Below the pieces are notes generated by a model, which worked only from the letters and a program-made list of their open reading frames with translations, did not search any database and was not told the DNA's origin. Of a DNA stretch of 64,000 nt, positions 18,723 to 27,900 are shown piece by piece. This stretch comes from Actinoplanes derwentensis. GTDB taxonomy: Bacteria > Actinomycetota > Actinomycetes > Mycobacteriales > Micromonosporaceae. Position numbers and translations under genes: made by a program. The stretch is from contig NZ_LT629758.1 in assembly GCF_900104725.1 (NCBI RefSeq), positions 9,758,001 to 9,822,000 of the forward strand, in the 5' to 3' direction. Positions within the stretch are counted from its first letter, which is position 1. Each line of letters starts with the position of its first letter.

Positions 18723-19202
18723 GTGCAGGTTGAAGGCGTGACTCAAGACTTCGCTCGGGGCGTCCGCCTGGGGGTGGACGTGGGGCAGGTGCGTGTCGGG
18801 GTGGCCAGGTGCGACCCGGACGGCATTCTGGCCAGCCCGGTGGTGACCGTGCCTCGGGACCGGGAGACCGGTGACGACGGCACGCCGAAGGACATGACGG
18901 AGCTGGCCCGGTTGATCGCCGAGTTCGAGGCGGTCGAGGTCGTGGTGGGGCTGCCGGTGGCGCTCAACGGGCGTGAGGGTGTGGCCGCCGGCCACATCCG
19001 GGCGTACGTGGAGCGGCTCGGTGCCGTGATCGCGCCGATTCCGGTGCAGCTGACCGACGAGCGGATGTCGACCGTCGTGGCCAGTCGCCGTTTGTCCGAG
19101 CGTGGTGTCAGAGGCAAGCGCCAGCGTGCGGTCGTCGACCAGGCGGCGGCCGTGGAGATCCTGCAGAGCTGGCTCAACGCGCAGCGGAGGCAGACTAATT
19201 GA
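18723..19202 (+). CDS. ruvX: Holliday junction resolvase-like RNase H-fold protein RuvX (YqgF)
   Basis: 159 aa. RNase H-like fold with the first catalytic Asp in RLGVDVGQVRVGVA, the Glu in the VVVGLPVALNGREG strand, and DERMSTVVASR with a final Asp in KRQRAVVDQAAAVEIL. Family members process pre-16S rRNA 5' ends and can act on Holliday junctions. The start is uncertain: GTG 18723 gives the longest plausible product, while GTG 18738 would drop five residues; neither has an ideal ribosome-binding site. The last codons overlap the TTG of the first mltG. alaS-ruvX-mltG-aroE order is the standard actinobacterial arrangement. Confidence 0.93.
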   Translation: MQVEGVTQDFARGVRLGVDVGQVRVGVARCDPDGILASPVVTVPRDRETGDDGTPKDMTELARLIAEFEAVEVVVGLPVALNGREGVAAGHIRAYVERLGAVIAPIPVQLTDERMSTVVASRRLSERGVRGKRQRAVVDQAAAVEILQSWLNAQRRQTN

Positions 19203-20380
19203 TCGGCGAGATGGAAGATCTCAGGTTCGAGGACAACCCGGATCCCGGGCGATGGCGACATCGCAAGCGGGAGGGATCCGGTCGGTCCGTCGTGGCGTTC
19301 GTCCTGGTACTGCTGCTGTTCGGCGTCCTCGGCGGCGGTGCCTGGTACGGCTATGACAGATTCTCCGGTTACTTCCTCGCCGCGGACTACGACGGTCCCG
19401 GCAGTGGTGAAGTGGTCGTCGAGGTCAAACCGGGTGACGGTGGCTCCGCGATCGGGGCGACCCTGGAGGCGGCCGGGGTGGTGAAGAGCGCCCGGGCTTT
19501 CGTCAACGCTGCGAACGATAATTCCGACAGTACGGGCATTCAAGTCGGATCGTACAAGCTCCGCAAAGAGATGAAGGCCAGCGACGCGGTGCTGGCGCTG
19601 CTGGACCGCAAGAACATGACGATCAACGGGGTGACCATCCCCGAGGGCTGGACCAAGATGCAGGTCTTCGAGGAGTTCTCGAAGAAGACCGGCATCAAGT
19701 ACGCGGAGTTCGAGAACGCCGCCAAGGACATCTCGAAGCTCGGTGTCACCGCCGAGTGGCTCAAGCGCACTGACGGCAAGAAGGTCGACAAGTCCAACAT
19801 CGAGGGCTTCCTGTACCCGGCGACCTACGAACTCCCGGACGACCCGAACGCCACCGACATCCTCAAGGCGATGATCAAGAACTTCAACGCCGAGATGGAC
19901 AAGCTGAACTTCGCGGCAACCGTCAAGGAGAAGTACAACATCTCGCCGTACGAGGCCCTGGTCGCGGCGTCGATCACCCAGGTCGAGGCGCTGCTGCCGG
20001 AGGACATGGGCCCGGTCTCCCGGGTGCTCTACAACCGGGCGTACTCCGGCGACTTCCCGTGCGGCTGCCTCCAGCTGGACAGCACCGTCAACTACTGGTT
20101 GCGGCTTCAGGGCAAGGAGGGCAAGTCCTCCGAGAAGCTCACGATCGACGAGTTGCACGGCGAGGCGAACCCGTACCGGTACAACGCTCCGGGCATGTCG
20201 ATCGGCCCGATCAGCAACCCGGGTGACATCGCTCTGAAGGGTGCTCTCAACGCCAAGAAGAGCCCGTACTTCTTCTTCGTGACAGTCGACGCGAAGGGCC
20301 GCATGGCGTACGGCAAGACCTTTGCCCAGCACCAGGCAAACATCCAGGTGGCGTGCAAGAACGGCATCCCGATCTGCTGA
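19199..20380 (+). CDS. mltG: Endolytic murein transglycosylase MltG, copy 1
   Basis: 393 aa. Cleaves nascent peptidoglycan strands, terminating glycan synthesis at the membrane. A short acidic cytoplasmic N-terminus is followed by one helix (VVAFVLVLLLFGVLGGGAW, about residues 32-50) and the extracytoplasmic YceG domain. The conserved Glu263 lies in AASITQVEALLPED. Cysteines occur at DFPCGCLQ and VACKNGIPIC. TTG at 19199 is chosen because it lies 8 nt after GGAGG and because the second copy at 20556 starts in exactly the same context and aligns from its first residue; ATG 19211 is an alternative. It overlaps ruvX by 4 nt. Confidence 0.92.
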   Translation: MIGEMEDLRFEDNPDPGRWRHRKREGSGRSVVAFVLVLLLFGVLGGGAWYGYDRFSGYFLAADYDGPGSGEVVVEVKPGDGGSAIGATLEAAGVVKSARAFVNAANDNSDSTGIQVGSYKLRKEMKASDAVLALLDRKNMTINGVTIPEGWTKMQVFEEFSKKTGIKYAEFENAAKDISKLGVTAEWLKRTDGKKVDKSNIEGFLYPATYELPDDPNATDILKAMIKNFNAEMDKLNFAATVKEKYNISPYEALVAASITQVEALLPEDMGPVSRVLYNRAYSGDFPCGCLQLDSTVNYWLRLQGKEGKSSEKLTIDELHGEANPYRYNAPGMSIGPISNPGDIALKGALNAKKSPYFFFVTVDAKGRMAYGKTFAQHQANIQVACKNGIPIC

Positions 20381-20555
20381 AGTCCCCGACGTGTGTTCCT
20401 GTGGCCGACCGGATTCGCTCCGGTCGGCCACAGTCGTCAGACAGGTTGAGGGGTGGGCGACGGGGTATCGATGTGGGTATGGTGCCCGTCAGTGCTGATG
20501 CGGCCGCGGTGACGATCCCGCGGAGTCGGCCGGACTGGCAGCGGAGGCAGACGAC

Positions 20556-21737
20556 ATGATCGATGAACTGGACGTGGCGTTCGAAGAGGACGCCGAACCG
20601 AGCGGATCGGACCTGCGGCGCCGCTCCGGAAAAGGTGCCGGCAAGTCCGCGATCGCCCTGTTCATGACCCTTCTGTTGTTCGGTGTCCTGGGCGGTGGCG
20701 TCTATTTCGGCTACACCAAGGTGGCCGACCTCTTCATCGCGGCCGACTACGACGGGTCCGGCAGTGACCCGATCGAGGTGACGATCGCCAAGAACTCCTC
20801 CCTCACCGAGATCGGCAACAAGCTCGTCGAGGTGGATGTGGTGAAGAGCACCAAGGCGTTCCTCAACGCCGCCGAGGCCGAGCCACGCAGCAAGAACATC
20901 CAATCCGGGACGTACGTGCTGCGCCGCCAGATGTCCGCCGCGCAGGCCGTGACCCAGCTCCTCGATCCGAACACCCGGCTCAGCAAGGGTGTGACCATCC
21001 CCGAGGGCAAGACCGCCAAGCAGACGTACGAGCTGCTCGCGAAGGCCACCGGCATCCCGGTCAAGCAGTTCCAGGAGGCCGCAAAGGATCCCGAGGCGCT
21101 CGGCGTGCCGGACTGGTGGTTCAAGCGCGACGACAAGAAGCCGGTGTCCAAGACCGCCGAGGGTTTCCTCTTCCCGGACACCTACGAGCTCGACCCGAAG
21201 GCGAACGCCACCCAGGTGCTGCGCACGATGGTGGAGCACTTCCTCACCGTCACCGGCGAGATCGGTTTCGCCGACGGAGTGCAGAAGAACCTGGGTGTCG
21301 CGCCGTACGAGGCTCTGATCGTGGCGTCACTGGCGCAGGCCGAGGCCGGTGTCCCCGCCGATCTGCCCAAGGTGGCCCGGGTCGCCTACAACCGGGCGTA
21401 CAAGAAGAAGATGCCGTTGCAGTTCGACGTCACCACGAACTACTGGCTGGAACTCAGCGGCAAGAAGGCCAAGCACTCCGGCAAGCTGACCGTGGCCGAG
21501 ATGACCGACCCGAAGAACCCGTACAACTCGGAGAACGTGATCGGCCTGCCGATCGGCCCGATCAACAGCCCCGGCAAGGCGGCCCTGAACGGTGCGATGA
21601 AGCCGCCGACCGCGTCCTGGCTGTTCTTCGTCGCGGTCGACAAGAAGGGCAACTCGGCGTTCGCCTCCACCGACACCGAGCACGAGAAGAACAAGAAGAA
21701 GGCGTGCGACAACGGGATTCCGCTGTCCGACTGCTGA
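20556..21737 (+). CDS. mltG: Endolytic murein transglycosylase MltG, copy 2 (tandem paralogue)
   Basis: 393 aa, the same length as the upstream copy, with the same layout: acidic N-terminus, one membrane helix (IALFMTLLLFGVLGGGVYFG) and YceG domain. The conserved Glu is again residue 263 (VASLAQAEAGVPAD), followed by PKVARVAYNRAYKKKMPLQFD, closer to the usual MltG pattern than copy 1. It ends KACDNGIPLSDC. A 15-nt sequence GCAGCGGAGGCAGAC upstream (20538-20552) is identical to the one before copy 1, including the ribosome-binding site at identical spacing, so the duplication included the 3' edge of ruvX. Both copies look intact, which suggests divided roles. Confidence 0.92.
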   Translation: MIDELDVAFEEDAEPSGSDLRRRSGKGAGKSAIALFMTLLLFGVLGGGVYFGYTKVADLFIAADYDGSGSDPIEVTIAKNSSLTEIGNKLVEVDVVKSTKAFLNAAEAEPRSKNIQSGTYVLRRQMSAAQAVTQLLDPNTRLSKGVTIPEGKTAKQTYELLAKATGIPVKQFQEAAKDPEALGVPDWWFKRDDKKPVSKTAEGFLFPDTYELDPKANATQVLRTMVEHFLTVTGEIGFADGVQKNLGVAPYEALIVASLAQAEAGVPADLPKVARVAYNRAYKKKMPLQFDVTTNYWLELSGKKAKHSGKLTVAEMTDPKNPYNSENVIGLPIGPINSPGKAALNGAMKPPTASWLFFVAVDKKGNSAFASTDTEHEKNKKKACDNGIPLSDC

Positions 21738-21778
21738 CCACGGCGTGTGGGTGAGGGCACCCGGCGGGCGTCCACCCG

Positions 21779-21784
21779 TAGAGT
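21779..21784 (+). promoter_or_regulatory. -10 box (TAGAGT) of leaderless aroE
   Basis: TAGAGT ends 6 nt before the GTG at 21791, and no Shine-Dalgarno sequence lies between them, as expected for a leaderless actinobacterial transcript. Confidence 0.5.
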
Positions 21785-21790
21785 GAGCCC

Positions 21791-22693
21791 GTGCAGAAGC
21801 CCGAGGAGACTTTGCCGACCGCCGGAGTGAAACCGGCAGCGATGAAGGCCGCCGTGTGCGGCAAACCGATCGCGCACTCACTCTCACCGTTCATCCACAC
21901 CGCCGGTTTCGCCGCGGCCGGCCTGCCCGGCTGGAGCTACACCTCGATCGAGTGCGCCGAGTCGGAGCTGCCCGATCTGGTCAGCCGGCTCGGCCCGGAG
22001 TGGGCGGGTCTGTCGCTGACCATGCCTCTCAAGGAGGCGGCGCTGCGGCTGGCCGGTTCGGCTTCGCCGCTGGCGATCGCGGTCGGCTGCGCCAACACCC
22101 TGATCCACCAGCCGGACGGCAGCTGGCACGCGGACAACACCGACGTCCCCGGCATGGTCCACGTGCTGCGGTCCGCCGGTCTGGGACTGAGTCGGGGCCG
22201 GCACGCGGTCCGGGAGTCGCCGCCGCGGGTCACCGTGCTGGGTGGTGGTGGCACCGCGCGTGCTGCTCTGGCCGCCGCCGCGGAGCTGGGTGCGGAGGCC
22301 GTCAACGTGGTGACCCGCCGGGCCGACGCCCGTGAGGAGCTGGGCCCGGTCGCGGTGGCCCTCGGCCTGACCCTGACCGGTGTCTCCTGGCCGGAGGCGG
22401 CCGGGGCCTTCGACGCCGACGCGGTCATCTCCACCGTGCCCAAGGGTGCCGCCGACGACCTGGCCGGCCGGGTCACCTGGAAACCCGGCAGTGTGTACTT
22501 CGACGCCCTCTACGACCCGTGGCCGACACCGCTCGCCGCGTCGGCGATGCAGCACGCGGTCACCGTGGTCTCCGGCCTGGACCTGCTGCTGGCGCAGGCG
22601 CTCGGACAGTTCGAGCAGTTCACCGGCCTGCCCGAGGCGCCGGAGGACGCCATGCGCCGGGCTCTGGAGGACGCGGTCCGCAGCCGGGTCTGA
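21791..22693 (+). CDS. aroE: Shikimate dehydrogenase (NADP+)
   Basis: 300 aa. Reduces 3-dehydroshikimate to shikimate. Substrate-binding motif [17 protein letters not shown], catalytic Lys in [10 protein letters not shown] and Asp in NTDVPGMV, then the NADP-binding loop [19 protein letters not shown] with VVTRRADAR for the phosphate. The start GTG 21791 is favoured by the TAGAGT box 6 nt upstream (leaderless); ATG 21842 would begin just before the conserved core. First gene of the aroE-aroC-aroK cluster. Confidence 0.95.
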   Translation: MQKPEETLPTAGVKPAAMKAAVCGKPIAHSLSPFIHTAGFAAAGLPGWSYTSIECAESELPDLVSRLGPEWAGLSLTMPLKEAALRLAGSASPLAIAVGCANTLIHQPDGSWHADNTDVPGMVHVLRSAGLGLSRGRHAVRESPPRVTVLGGGGTARAALAAAAELGAEAVNVVTRRADAREELGPVAVALGLTLTGVSWPEAAGAFDADAVISTVPKGAADDLAGRVTWKPGSVYFDALYDPWPTPLAASAMQHAVTVVSGLDLLLAQALGQFEQFTGLPEAPEDAMRRALEDAVRSRV

Positions 22694-22772
22694 ATCACGT
22701 GGTGAATGTCCGCAGGGCGGGACGGAGGCGGCCACCCGCCGTGCGGTGAGGGAGCCGTGCCAGACTGTTGCG

Positions 22773-23951
22773 GTGTTGCGCTGGCTGACTGCAGGGGAAT
22801 CGCACGGACCGGCGCTCGTCGCCATGCTGGAGGGTGTGCCCGCCGGCGTCGAGGTGACGAGCGCGGACATCACCCGTGATCTGGTACGGCGTCGTCTCGG
22901 TTACGGCCGTGGTGCCCGGATGAAGTTCGAGCAGGACGAGCTCGAGATCATCGGTGGCATCCGGCACGGGGTGACGCTTGGTTCGCCGGTGGCGATCCGG
23001 GTGGGCAACAGCGAGTGGCCCAAGTGGGAGACCGTGATGGCGGCCGACCCGGTGGACCCCGACGTGCTCGCCGCCCAGTCGCGCAACGCGCCGCTGACCC
23101 GCCCGCGTCCCGGCCACGCCGACCTGGCGGGCATGCAGAAGTACGGGCACACCGACGCCCGCCCGATCCTGGAACGCGCGAGCGCCCGGGAGACCGCGGC
23201 CCGCGTCGCCGTCGGGGTGGTCGCCAAACAGCTGATCAAGCAGGCGCTCGGCATCGAGATCGTCTCGCACGTGATCGAACTCGGCTCGGTCGCCGCCAAA
23301 CCCGGCGTCGTCCCGGTGCCGGACGACTTCGACCGCATCGACGAAGACCCGCTGCGCTGCCTCGACCCGGAGGCCAGCGCCCGGATGGTGGCCGAGGTCG
23401 ACGCCGCGAAGCAGGACGCGGACACCCTCGGCGGCATCGTCGAGGTGCTGGCATACCACGTACCGCCGGGTCTCGGATCGCACGTCCAATGGGACCGCAA
23501 GCTCGACGCCCGCCTCGCCACCGCCCTGATGTCGATCCAGTCGGTCAAGGGTGTCGAGATCGGCGACGGTTTCACCCAGGCCCGCTCGCGGGGTTCGGTC
23601 GCGCACGACGAGATCGTCCCGACGCCGGACGGCGTCAAGCGGATCACCGACCGGGCCGGTGGCCTGGAAGGCGGCATCACCAACGGCGAGCCGCTGCGGG
23701 TGCGGGCCGCGCTGAAGCCGATCTCGTCGCTGAACCGGGCGCTGCAGACGATCGACATCACCACCGGCGAGGCCACCACCGCGATCAATCAGCGTTCCGA
23801 CGTCTGTGCGGTCCCGGCCGGCGCGATCGTCGCCGAGGCGATGGTGGCACTGGTGCTGGCAGAGGCCGCGACTGAGAAGTTCGGTGGCGACTCGGTTGCC
23901 GAGATCCGCCGCAACCTGGCGTCGTACCTCGACAACCTGATCATCCACTGA
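22773..23951 (+). CDS. aroC: Chorismate synthase
   Basis: 392 aa. FMN-dependent trans-elimination of phosphate from EPSP to give chorismate. It begins [21 protein letters not shown], the canonical N-terminus, and carries [45 protein letters not shown] and the C-terminal [20 protein letters not shown] 22773 lies 6 nt after a CAGACT box, a probable leaderless start; the reading frame is open 390 nt further upstream but only as a shadow of aroE. It overlaps aroK by one base (TGATG). Confidence 0.97.
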   Translation: MLRWLTAGESHGPALVAMLEGVPAGVEVTSADITRDLVRRRLGYGRGARMKFEQDELEIIGGIRHGVTLGSPVAIRVGNSEWPKWETVMAADPVDPDVLAAQSRNAPLTRPRPGHADLAGMQKYGHTDARPILERASARETAARVAVGVVAKQLIKQALGIEIVSHVIELGSVAAKPGVVPVPDDFDRIDEDPLRCLDPEASARMVAEVDAAKQDADTLGGIVEVLAYHVPPGLGSHVQWDRKLDARLATALMSIQSVKGVEIGDGFTQARSRGSVAHDEIVPTPDGVKRITDRAGGLEGGITNGEPLRVRAALKPISSLNRALQTIDITTGEATTAINQRSDVCAVPAGAIVAEAMVALVLAEAATEKFGGDSVAEIRRNLASYLDNLIIH

Positions 23952-24454
23952 TGGCCCCGGTCGCGGTCTTCGTCGGCGTGATGGGCGCCGGCAAGACCAC
24001 CATCGGCCAGGCCGTCGCGGCGCAGTGGGGCGTGCCGTTCGCCGACACCGACCTGATCATCGAGGCGCGGGCCGGCAAGCCGATCCCGGAGATCTTCGTC
24101 GACGACGGCGAGGACGTCTTCCGCGCTCTGGAACGCGAGACGGTGGCGTCGTCGCTGGAGAGCTTCGGCGGCGTGCTCGCGCTGGGCGGCGGAGCGATCC
24201 TCGACGAGGGTACGCGGAAGCTGCTCGCCGCCCAGACGGTCGTCTACCTGTCGGTGGAGTTGACCGACGCGATCCGGCGTGTCGGCCTGGGTGCCGGCCG
24301 CCCGTTGCTGGCGATGAACCCCCGGGCCACGCTGAAGTACCTGCTCGACCAGCGCCGTCCCCTCTATCAGGAGGTGGCCACCCACACGGTGCTCACCGAC
24401 GGCCGGGCGGAGCCGGAGATCACCGCCGAGGTGATCGGTCTCCTGCGAGGCTGA
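23951..24454 (+). CDS. aroK: Shikimate kinase
   Basis: 167 aa P-loop kinase phosphorylating shikimate at O3. Walker A is GVMGAGKTT; the shikimate-binding DTD motif is FADTDLIIEARAGKPIPEIF, with ALGGGAILDEGTRKLL and the lid/adenine region GAGRPLLAMNPRATLKYLLDQRRPLYQEVA. The start codon shares a base with the aroC stop. The aro series is then interrupted by a convergent minus-strand gene before aroB. Confidence 0.97.
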   Translation: MAPVAVFVGVMGAGKTTIGQAVAAQWGVPFADTDLIIEARAGKPIPEIFVDDGEDVFRALERETVASSLESFGGVLALGGGAILDEGTRKLLAAQTVVYLSVELTDAIRRVGLGAGRPLLAMNPRATLKYLLDQRRPLYQEVATHTVLTDGRAEPEITAEVIGLLRG

Positions 24455-24481
24455 CTAAGCACAGGCTGATGAGGCACAGGC

Positions 24482-24497
24482 TGACCGAAAACGGTCA
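24482..24497. terminator. Short hairpin between convergent aroK and the RHH/Clp-N gene
   Basis: TGACCG-AAAA-CGGTCA, a 6-bp stem with tetraloop; its right arm contains the stop codon of the minus-strand gene. It follows two copies of GCACAGGCTGA (24459-24469 and 24474-24484) in the 40-nt gap. It could stop transcription from both sides, though there is no long T run. Confidence 0.45.
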
Positions 24498-25217
24498 ACC
24501 CGCCCGCTTTTCCAGCGCCTCGATGCGCCCGATGATCGGGCGCAGTTCGGCACGCAGTGCGGTCAGCATCGCGGCCGGCGACGCGGCGTCGTGGGAGGCG
24601 GCCGGGTTCGTGGCCCGGAGGTGGGCATAACCCTCCAGGGCCGCGGCCACCGTCCGCCGGGCCGACTTGCCGTCGACGGCCCGGGAACGCAACAGTTCGC
24701 CGGCCGCGCCGTCGGGTTCGGCGGCCAGGCCGATCAGCAGATGCTCACAGCCGACGTAATTGTGCCCGAGACCGATCGCCTCGCCGACGGTCAGTTCCAG
24801 CGCGACCGCGGCCGGAGCGCTGAAACGCAGCGTGCTGTCGGCGGTGGCCGGTTCGGCGGTGTCCGGTGCGGTCAGCGAGGACGGGGCCACGTCCATCGAG
24901 GTGAGCAACCGCAGCGCCAGGTTCTGACTCTCGGTGAGGACGCCGTGCAGGAGGTCACCGGTAGTGACGGCGACGGCGCCGGATTCGGTGGCGCGGCGGG
25001 CGGCCAGGGCGATCACGGTGACGAGGCGGGCGGTGAAGGTCGGCAACTGGCCGGCCAGTTTCTCCGGGGCGAGGTCGGTCAGGACGGCCTGGCGGATCGT
25101 GGTGATCCGGCGGACCGCCTGCTCCAGGGCACGCTGGCAGATCGGCGAGACGGGCAGGCCGGTGTCCCGGACCGCTTCGGCGAGATCGTCGGGCAGGTAG
25201 ACGTTGATTTTCGGCAT
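24495..25217 (-). CDS. Ribbon-helix-helix / Clp N-terminal domain protein
   Basis: 240 aa. The N-terminus MPKINVYLPDDLAEAVRDTG reads as a ribbon-helix-helix DNA-binding motif (beta strand KINVYLP, then two helices through QRALEQAVRRI). The remainder resembles two Clp-N repeats (LVTVIALAARRATESGAVAV; TVGEAIGLGHNYVGCEHLLIGL), the substrate/adaptor domain of ClpA/ClpC, but there is no AAA+ ATPase. The C-terminus may be a short coiled coil. The likely role is a transcriptional regulator, possibly tied to proteolysis; this is inference. Start ATG at 25217; longer upstream frames overlap aroB antisense and lack similarity. Repeats just upstream suggest autoregulation. It interrupts aroK-aroB. Confidence 0.85.
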   Translation of the reverse strand: MPKINVYLPDDLAEAVRDTGLPVSPICQRALEQAVRRITTIRQAVLTDLAPEKLAGQLPTFTARLVTVIALAARRATESGAVAVTTGDLLHGVLTESQNLALRLLTSMDVAPSSLTAPDTAEPATADSTLRFSAPAAVALELTVGEAIGLGHNYVGCEHLLIGLAAEPDGAAGELLRSRAVDGKSARRTVAAALEGYAHLRATNPAASHDAASPAAMLTALRAELRPIIGRIEALEKRAG

Positions 25218-25225
25218 GCCGTCAT

Positions 25226-25260
25226 ATGTAACCCCTCTGGGGTCATCTGTATATAACCCC
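25226..25260 (-). promoter_or_regulatory. Candidate operator/promoter of the RHH/Clp-N gene
   Basis: The plus strand holds ACCCC-TCT-GGGGT (25231-25243) and two TAACCCC copies (25229-25235 and 25254-25260), 25 bp apart. On the minus strand this reads GGGGTTATATACAGATGACC followed by a second GGGGTTACATATGAC. TATACA could be the -10. Direct and inverted repeats 10-45 bp upstream of the start fit an RHH autoregulatory operator. Confidence 0.5.
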
Positions 25261-25283
25261 ATGGCGGCCCGCAGCCGTACGAA

Positions 25284-25289
25284 TAGGGT
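25284..25289 (+). promoter_or_regulatory. -10 box (TAGGGT) of leaderless aroB
   Basis: TAGGGT ends 7 nt before GTG 25297 and there is no Shine-Dalgarno sequence. The divergent RHH/Clp-N promoter lies about 25 bp upstream, so binding there could affect aroB too. Confidence 0.45.
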
Positions 25290-25296
25290 GTATCCC

Positions 25297-26361
25297 GTGG
25301 TGACGCGGATTTCAGTGACGGGTGACCGTCCATATGACGTGGTCGTGGGCCGAGGGCTCGAAGGCGAGCTGCCCGCGATGATCGACGGCGCGGCCCGGGT
25401 GGCGGTGCTGCACCCGCCGACGCTGCGCGGGCGCGCCGAGGCGGTGGCGAAGTCGGCCGGGGTGGCGACCGTGGTGCCGATCGAGGTGCCGGACGCCGAG
25501 GCCGGCAAGTCGATCGAGGTCGCCGCCCGGTGCTGGGACGAGCTGGGCGCCGCCGGTTTCACTCGAACGGATGTCGTCGTCGGCGTCGGTGGCGGCGCGA
25601 CCACCGACCTGGCCGGCTATGTGGCCGCCGCCTGGCTGCGCGGGGTCCGCTGGGTGCCGGTGTCGACGTCGGTGGCCGGCATGGTCGACGCCGCCGTCGG
25701 TGGCAAGACCGCGGTCAACATCGCGGCCGGCAAGAACCTGGTCGGCGCGTTCCACCCGCCCGCCGGGGTGATCTGCGATCTGGACGCGCTGGACACGCTG
25801 CCCGCCGAGGACCTGGCGGCCGGTCTGGCCGAGGTGGTGAAGGGCGGTTTCATCGCCGACCCGCGGATCCTCGAGCTGATCGAGGCCGACCCGGCGCGAG
25901 CCCTGGACCCGCACTCGGACGTGCTGCGGGAGCTGATCGAGCGCAAGATCCGGGTGAAGGCGGACGTGGTCGGGGTCGACCTCAAGGAGTCCGGCCTGCG
26001 GGAGATCCTGAACTACGGGCACACCCTGGCGCACGCGATCGAGCGCCGGGAGCGGTTCTCCTGGAAGCACGGTCACGCCGTCGCGGTCGGCATGATCTTC
26101 GCGGCTGAGCTGGGCCGGCTCACCGGGCGGCTGGACGACGCCACTGCGGCACGGCACCGGAGTGTCCTGGTTTCACTCGGCCTGCCCACCTCGTACGACG
26201 AAGGCGCCTGGGACGACCTGCTGCCCGCCATGCGCGTCGACAAGAAGGCCCGTGCGGCGACCTTGCGGTTCGTGGTCCTGAACGGCCTGGCGAAACCGGG
26301 CATCCTGAGCGGCCCGGACGAACAGACGCTGCGCGAGGCGTACACGGCGGTGGCCCGATGA
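25297..26361 (+). CDS. aroB: 3-dehydroquinate synthase
   Basis: 354 aa. NAD+ and Zn2+ dependent cyclisation of DAHP to 3-dehydroquinate, second step of the shikimate pathway. NAD-binding [21 protein letters not shown], then [16 protein letters not shown], the zinc ligands Glu in [11 protein letters not shown] and His in [12 protein letters not shown] and [13 protein letters not shown] 25297 or the adjacent GTG 25300 begins the protein ([19 protein letters not shown]); the TAGGGT box upstream fits leaderless translation. The final ATGA overlaps aroQ. Confidence 0.96.
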   Translation: MVTRISVTGDRPYDVVVGRGLEGELPAMIDGAARVAVLHPPTLRGRAEAVAKSAGVATVVPIEVPDAEAGKSIEVAARCWDELGAAGFTRTDVVVGVGGGATTDLAGYVAAAWLRGVRWVPVSTSVAGMVDAAVGGKTAVNIAAGKNLVGAFHPPAGVICDLDALDTLPAEDLAAGLAEVVKGGFIADPRILELIEADPARALDPHSDVLRELIERKIRVKADVVGVDLKESGLREILNYGHTLAHAIERRERFSWKHGHAVAVGMIFAAELGRLTGRLDDATAARHRSVLVSLGLPTSYDEGAWDDLLPAMRVDKKARAATLRFVVLNGLAKPGILSGPDEQTLREAYTAVAR

Positions 26362-26777
26362 TCTACGTGCTGAACGGGCCGAACCTGGGCCGGCTGGGCC
26401 TGCGGGAGCCGGGTGTCTACGGCTCGGCGACCTATCAGGATCTTGTCGACATGTGCCAGGGCGTGGCCGAGGCGCTGGGCCGGACGGTCGAGGTGCGGCA
26501 GACGAACGCCGAGCACGAGATGCTCGAATGGCTCTATCAGGCCGCCGACGAGGGTGCCGATGTGGTGCTGAACCCGGGCGCGTGGACCCATTACAACTAC
26601 GCGGTCCGGGACGCCTGTGCGATGCTCCGCGGCAAATTGGTGGAAGTACACATCTCCAACGTCCATACCCGGGAGGAGTTCCGGCACCATTCGGTGATCT
26701 CGGCCGTCGCGACCGGTGTGATCGCGGGTCTCGGCTTTGACGGATATCGGCTGGCTCTGGAGCACATCGCGCGATAG
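26358..26777 (+). CDS. aroQ: 3-dehydroquinate dehydratase, type II
   Basis: 139 aa, usual size of the dodecameric type II enzyme. [22 protein letters not shown] carries the N-terminal signature with the catalytic Tyr ([10 protein letters not shown]) nearby; [31 protein letters not shown] and [15 protein letters not shown] are the family motifs, with the catalytic His expected in the C-terminal part ([19 protein letters not shown]). The ATGA overlap with aroB indicates coupling. Confidence 0.97.
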   Translation: MIYVLNGPNLGRLGLREPGVYGSATYQDLVDMCQGVAEALGRTVEVRQTNAEHEMLEWLYQAADEGADVVLNPGAWTHYNYAVRDACAMLRGKLVEVHISNVHTREEFRHHSVISAVATGVIAGLGFDGYRLALEHIAR

Positions 26778-26852
26778 GCCCGATTCGCTCCCGGCGGGTC
26801 AACGTCGGTAGAGTGGTTCGGTCACCGATACCCGTCAAGATCAAGGCAGGAC

Positions 26853-27410
26853 ATGGCTTCCACCAACGACCTGAAGAACGGCCTGGTTCTCAACCTCGAC
26901 AAGGAGCTGTGGTCCGTCGTTGAGTTCCAGCACGTCAAGCCGGGTAAGGGTCCCGCCTTCGTGCGCACCACGCTGAAGCACGTGCTGTCTGGCAAGGTGG
27001 TCGACAAGACCTTCAACGCCGGTACCAAGGTCGAGACGGCGACCGTCGACAAGCGCACGATGCAGTACCTGTACCAGGACGGTGAGGACTACGTCTTCAT
27101 GGACCTGGACAACTACGAGCAGATCCACGTCCCCGGCGCCACCGTCGGTGACAACGCGAACTACCTGTTGCCCGAGGCTGAGGCCACGGTCGCGCTGCAC
27201 GAGGGTGTGCCGCTCTACATCGAGCTGGCGACCAGCGTGTACCTCGTGGTCACCTACACCGAGCCGGGTCTGCAGGGTGACCGCTCCACCGGCGGCACCA
27301 AGCCGGCCACGGTCGAGACCGGCGCCACCGTCAACGTTCCGCTCTTCATCACCAACGGTGAGAAGATCAAGGTCGACACCCGCGACGGCCGCTACCTCGG
27401 CCGCAGCTGA
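26853..27410 (+). CDS. efp: Translation elongation factor P
   Basis: 185 aa, three OB-like domains. It binds between P and E sites and rescues ribosomes stalled on polyproline. The loop that enters the peptidyl-transferase centre is KPGKGPAF with Lys32 at the modifiable tip. This may matter locally because the giant protein at 9615 is extremely proline-rich. ATG 26853 follows AGGCAGGAC; a TAGAGT box at 26809-26814 implies a leader of about 30 nt. The stop overlaps nusB (TGATG). Confidence 0.98.
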   Translation: MASTNDLKNGLVLNLDKELWSVVEFQHVKPGKGPAFVRTTLKHVLSGKVVDKTFNAGTKVETATVDKRTMQYLYQDGEDYVFMDLDNYEQIHVPGATVGDNANYLLPEAEATVALHEGVPLYIELATSVYLVVTYTEPGLQGDRSTGGTKPATVETGATVNVPLFITNGEKIKVDTRDGRYLGRS

Positions 27411-27844
27411 TGGCGGAAGGTCCCAAGAAGGAACGGCTCGCGCGTCGCAAGGCTCGCAAGCGCGCGCTCGACGTCCTCTTCGAGGCAGACCTGCGTGACC
27501 TGCCGCCGAGTCAGGTGCTGCTCACGTACCTGGAGCGGATCGCCAAGCCGCACCCCGAGCACCTGGAGTACTCGAAGACGATCATCGACGGTGTCGGCAA
27601 GCACCTCGATCGGATCGACGAGCTGATCGCGAGTTACGCCGAGGGCTGGACCATCGACCGGATGCCGGCGGTGGACCGCAACCTGGCCCGGATCGCGGTT
27701 TACGAACTGCTCTTCGAGCCCGACGTCGACGACCCGGTGGCGATCACCGAGGCGGTCGAGCTGGCCAAGGAGATGTCGACCGACGACAGCCCGCGGTTCC
27801 TCAACGGGTTGCTCGACCGGATCGCGGCTTTCGCGACACGCTGA
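27410..27844 (+). CDS. nusB: Transcription antitermination factor NusB
   Basis: 144 aa, all-helical. With S10 (NusE) it binds boxA RNA in rRNA antitermination. KKERLARRKARKRALDVLFEADLR is the typical N-terminus and MPAVDRNLARIAVYELLF and DSPRFLNGLLDRIA the conserved C-terminal segment. It is translationally coupled to efp and followed by a terminator. Confidence 0.96.
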   Translation: MAEGPKKERLARRKARKRALDVLFEADLRDLPPSQVLLTYLERIAKPHPEHLEYSKTIIDGVGKHLDRIDELIASYAEGWTIDRMPAVDRNLARIAVYELLFEPDVDDPVAITEAVELAKEMSTDDSPRFLNGLLDRIAAFATR

Positions 27845-27864
27845 GGCATTCGCTTTCTGCGGGG

Positions 27865-27896
27865 AACGGCTCGGATCGAGAGGTCCGGGCCGTTTT
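27865..27896 (+). terminator. Intrinsic terminator after nusB
   Basis: AACGGCTCGGA pairs with TCCGGGCCGTT (one G-T pair) over an 8-nt loop, followed by TT. It lies 20 nt after the nusB stop. Confidence 0.75.
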
Positions 27897-27900
27897 CATA

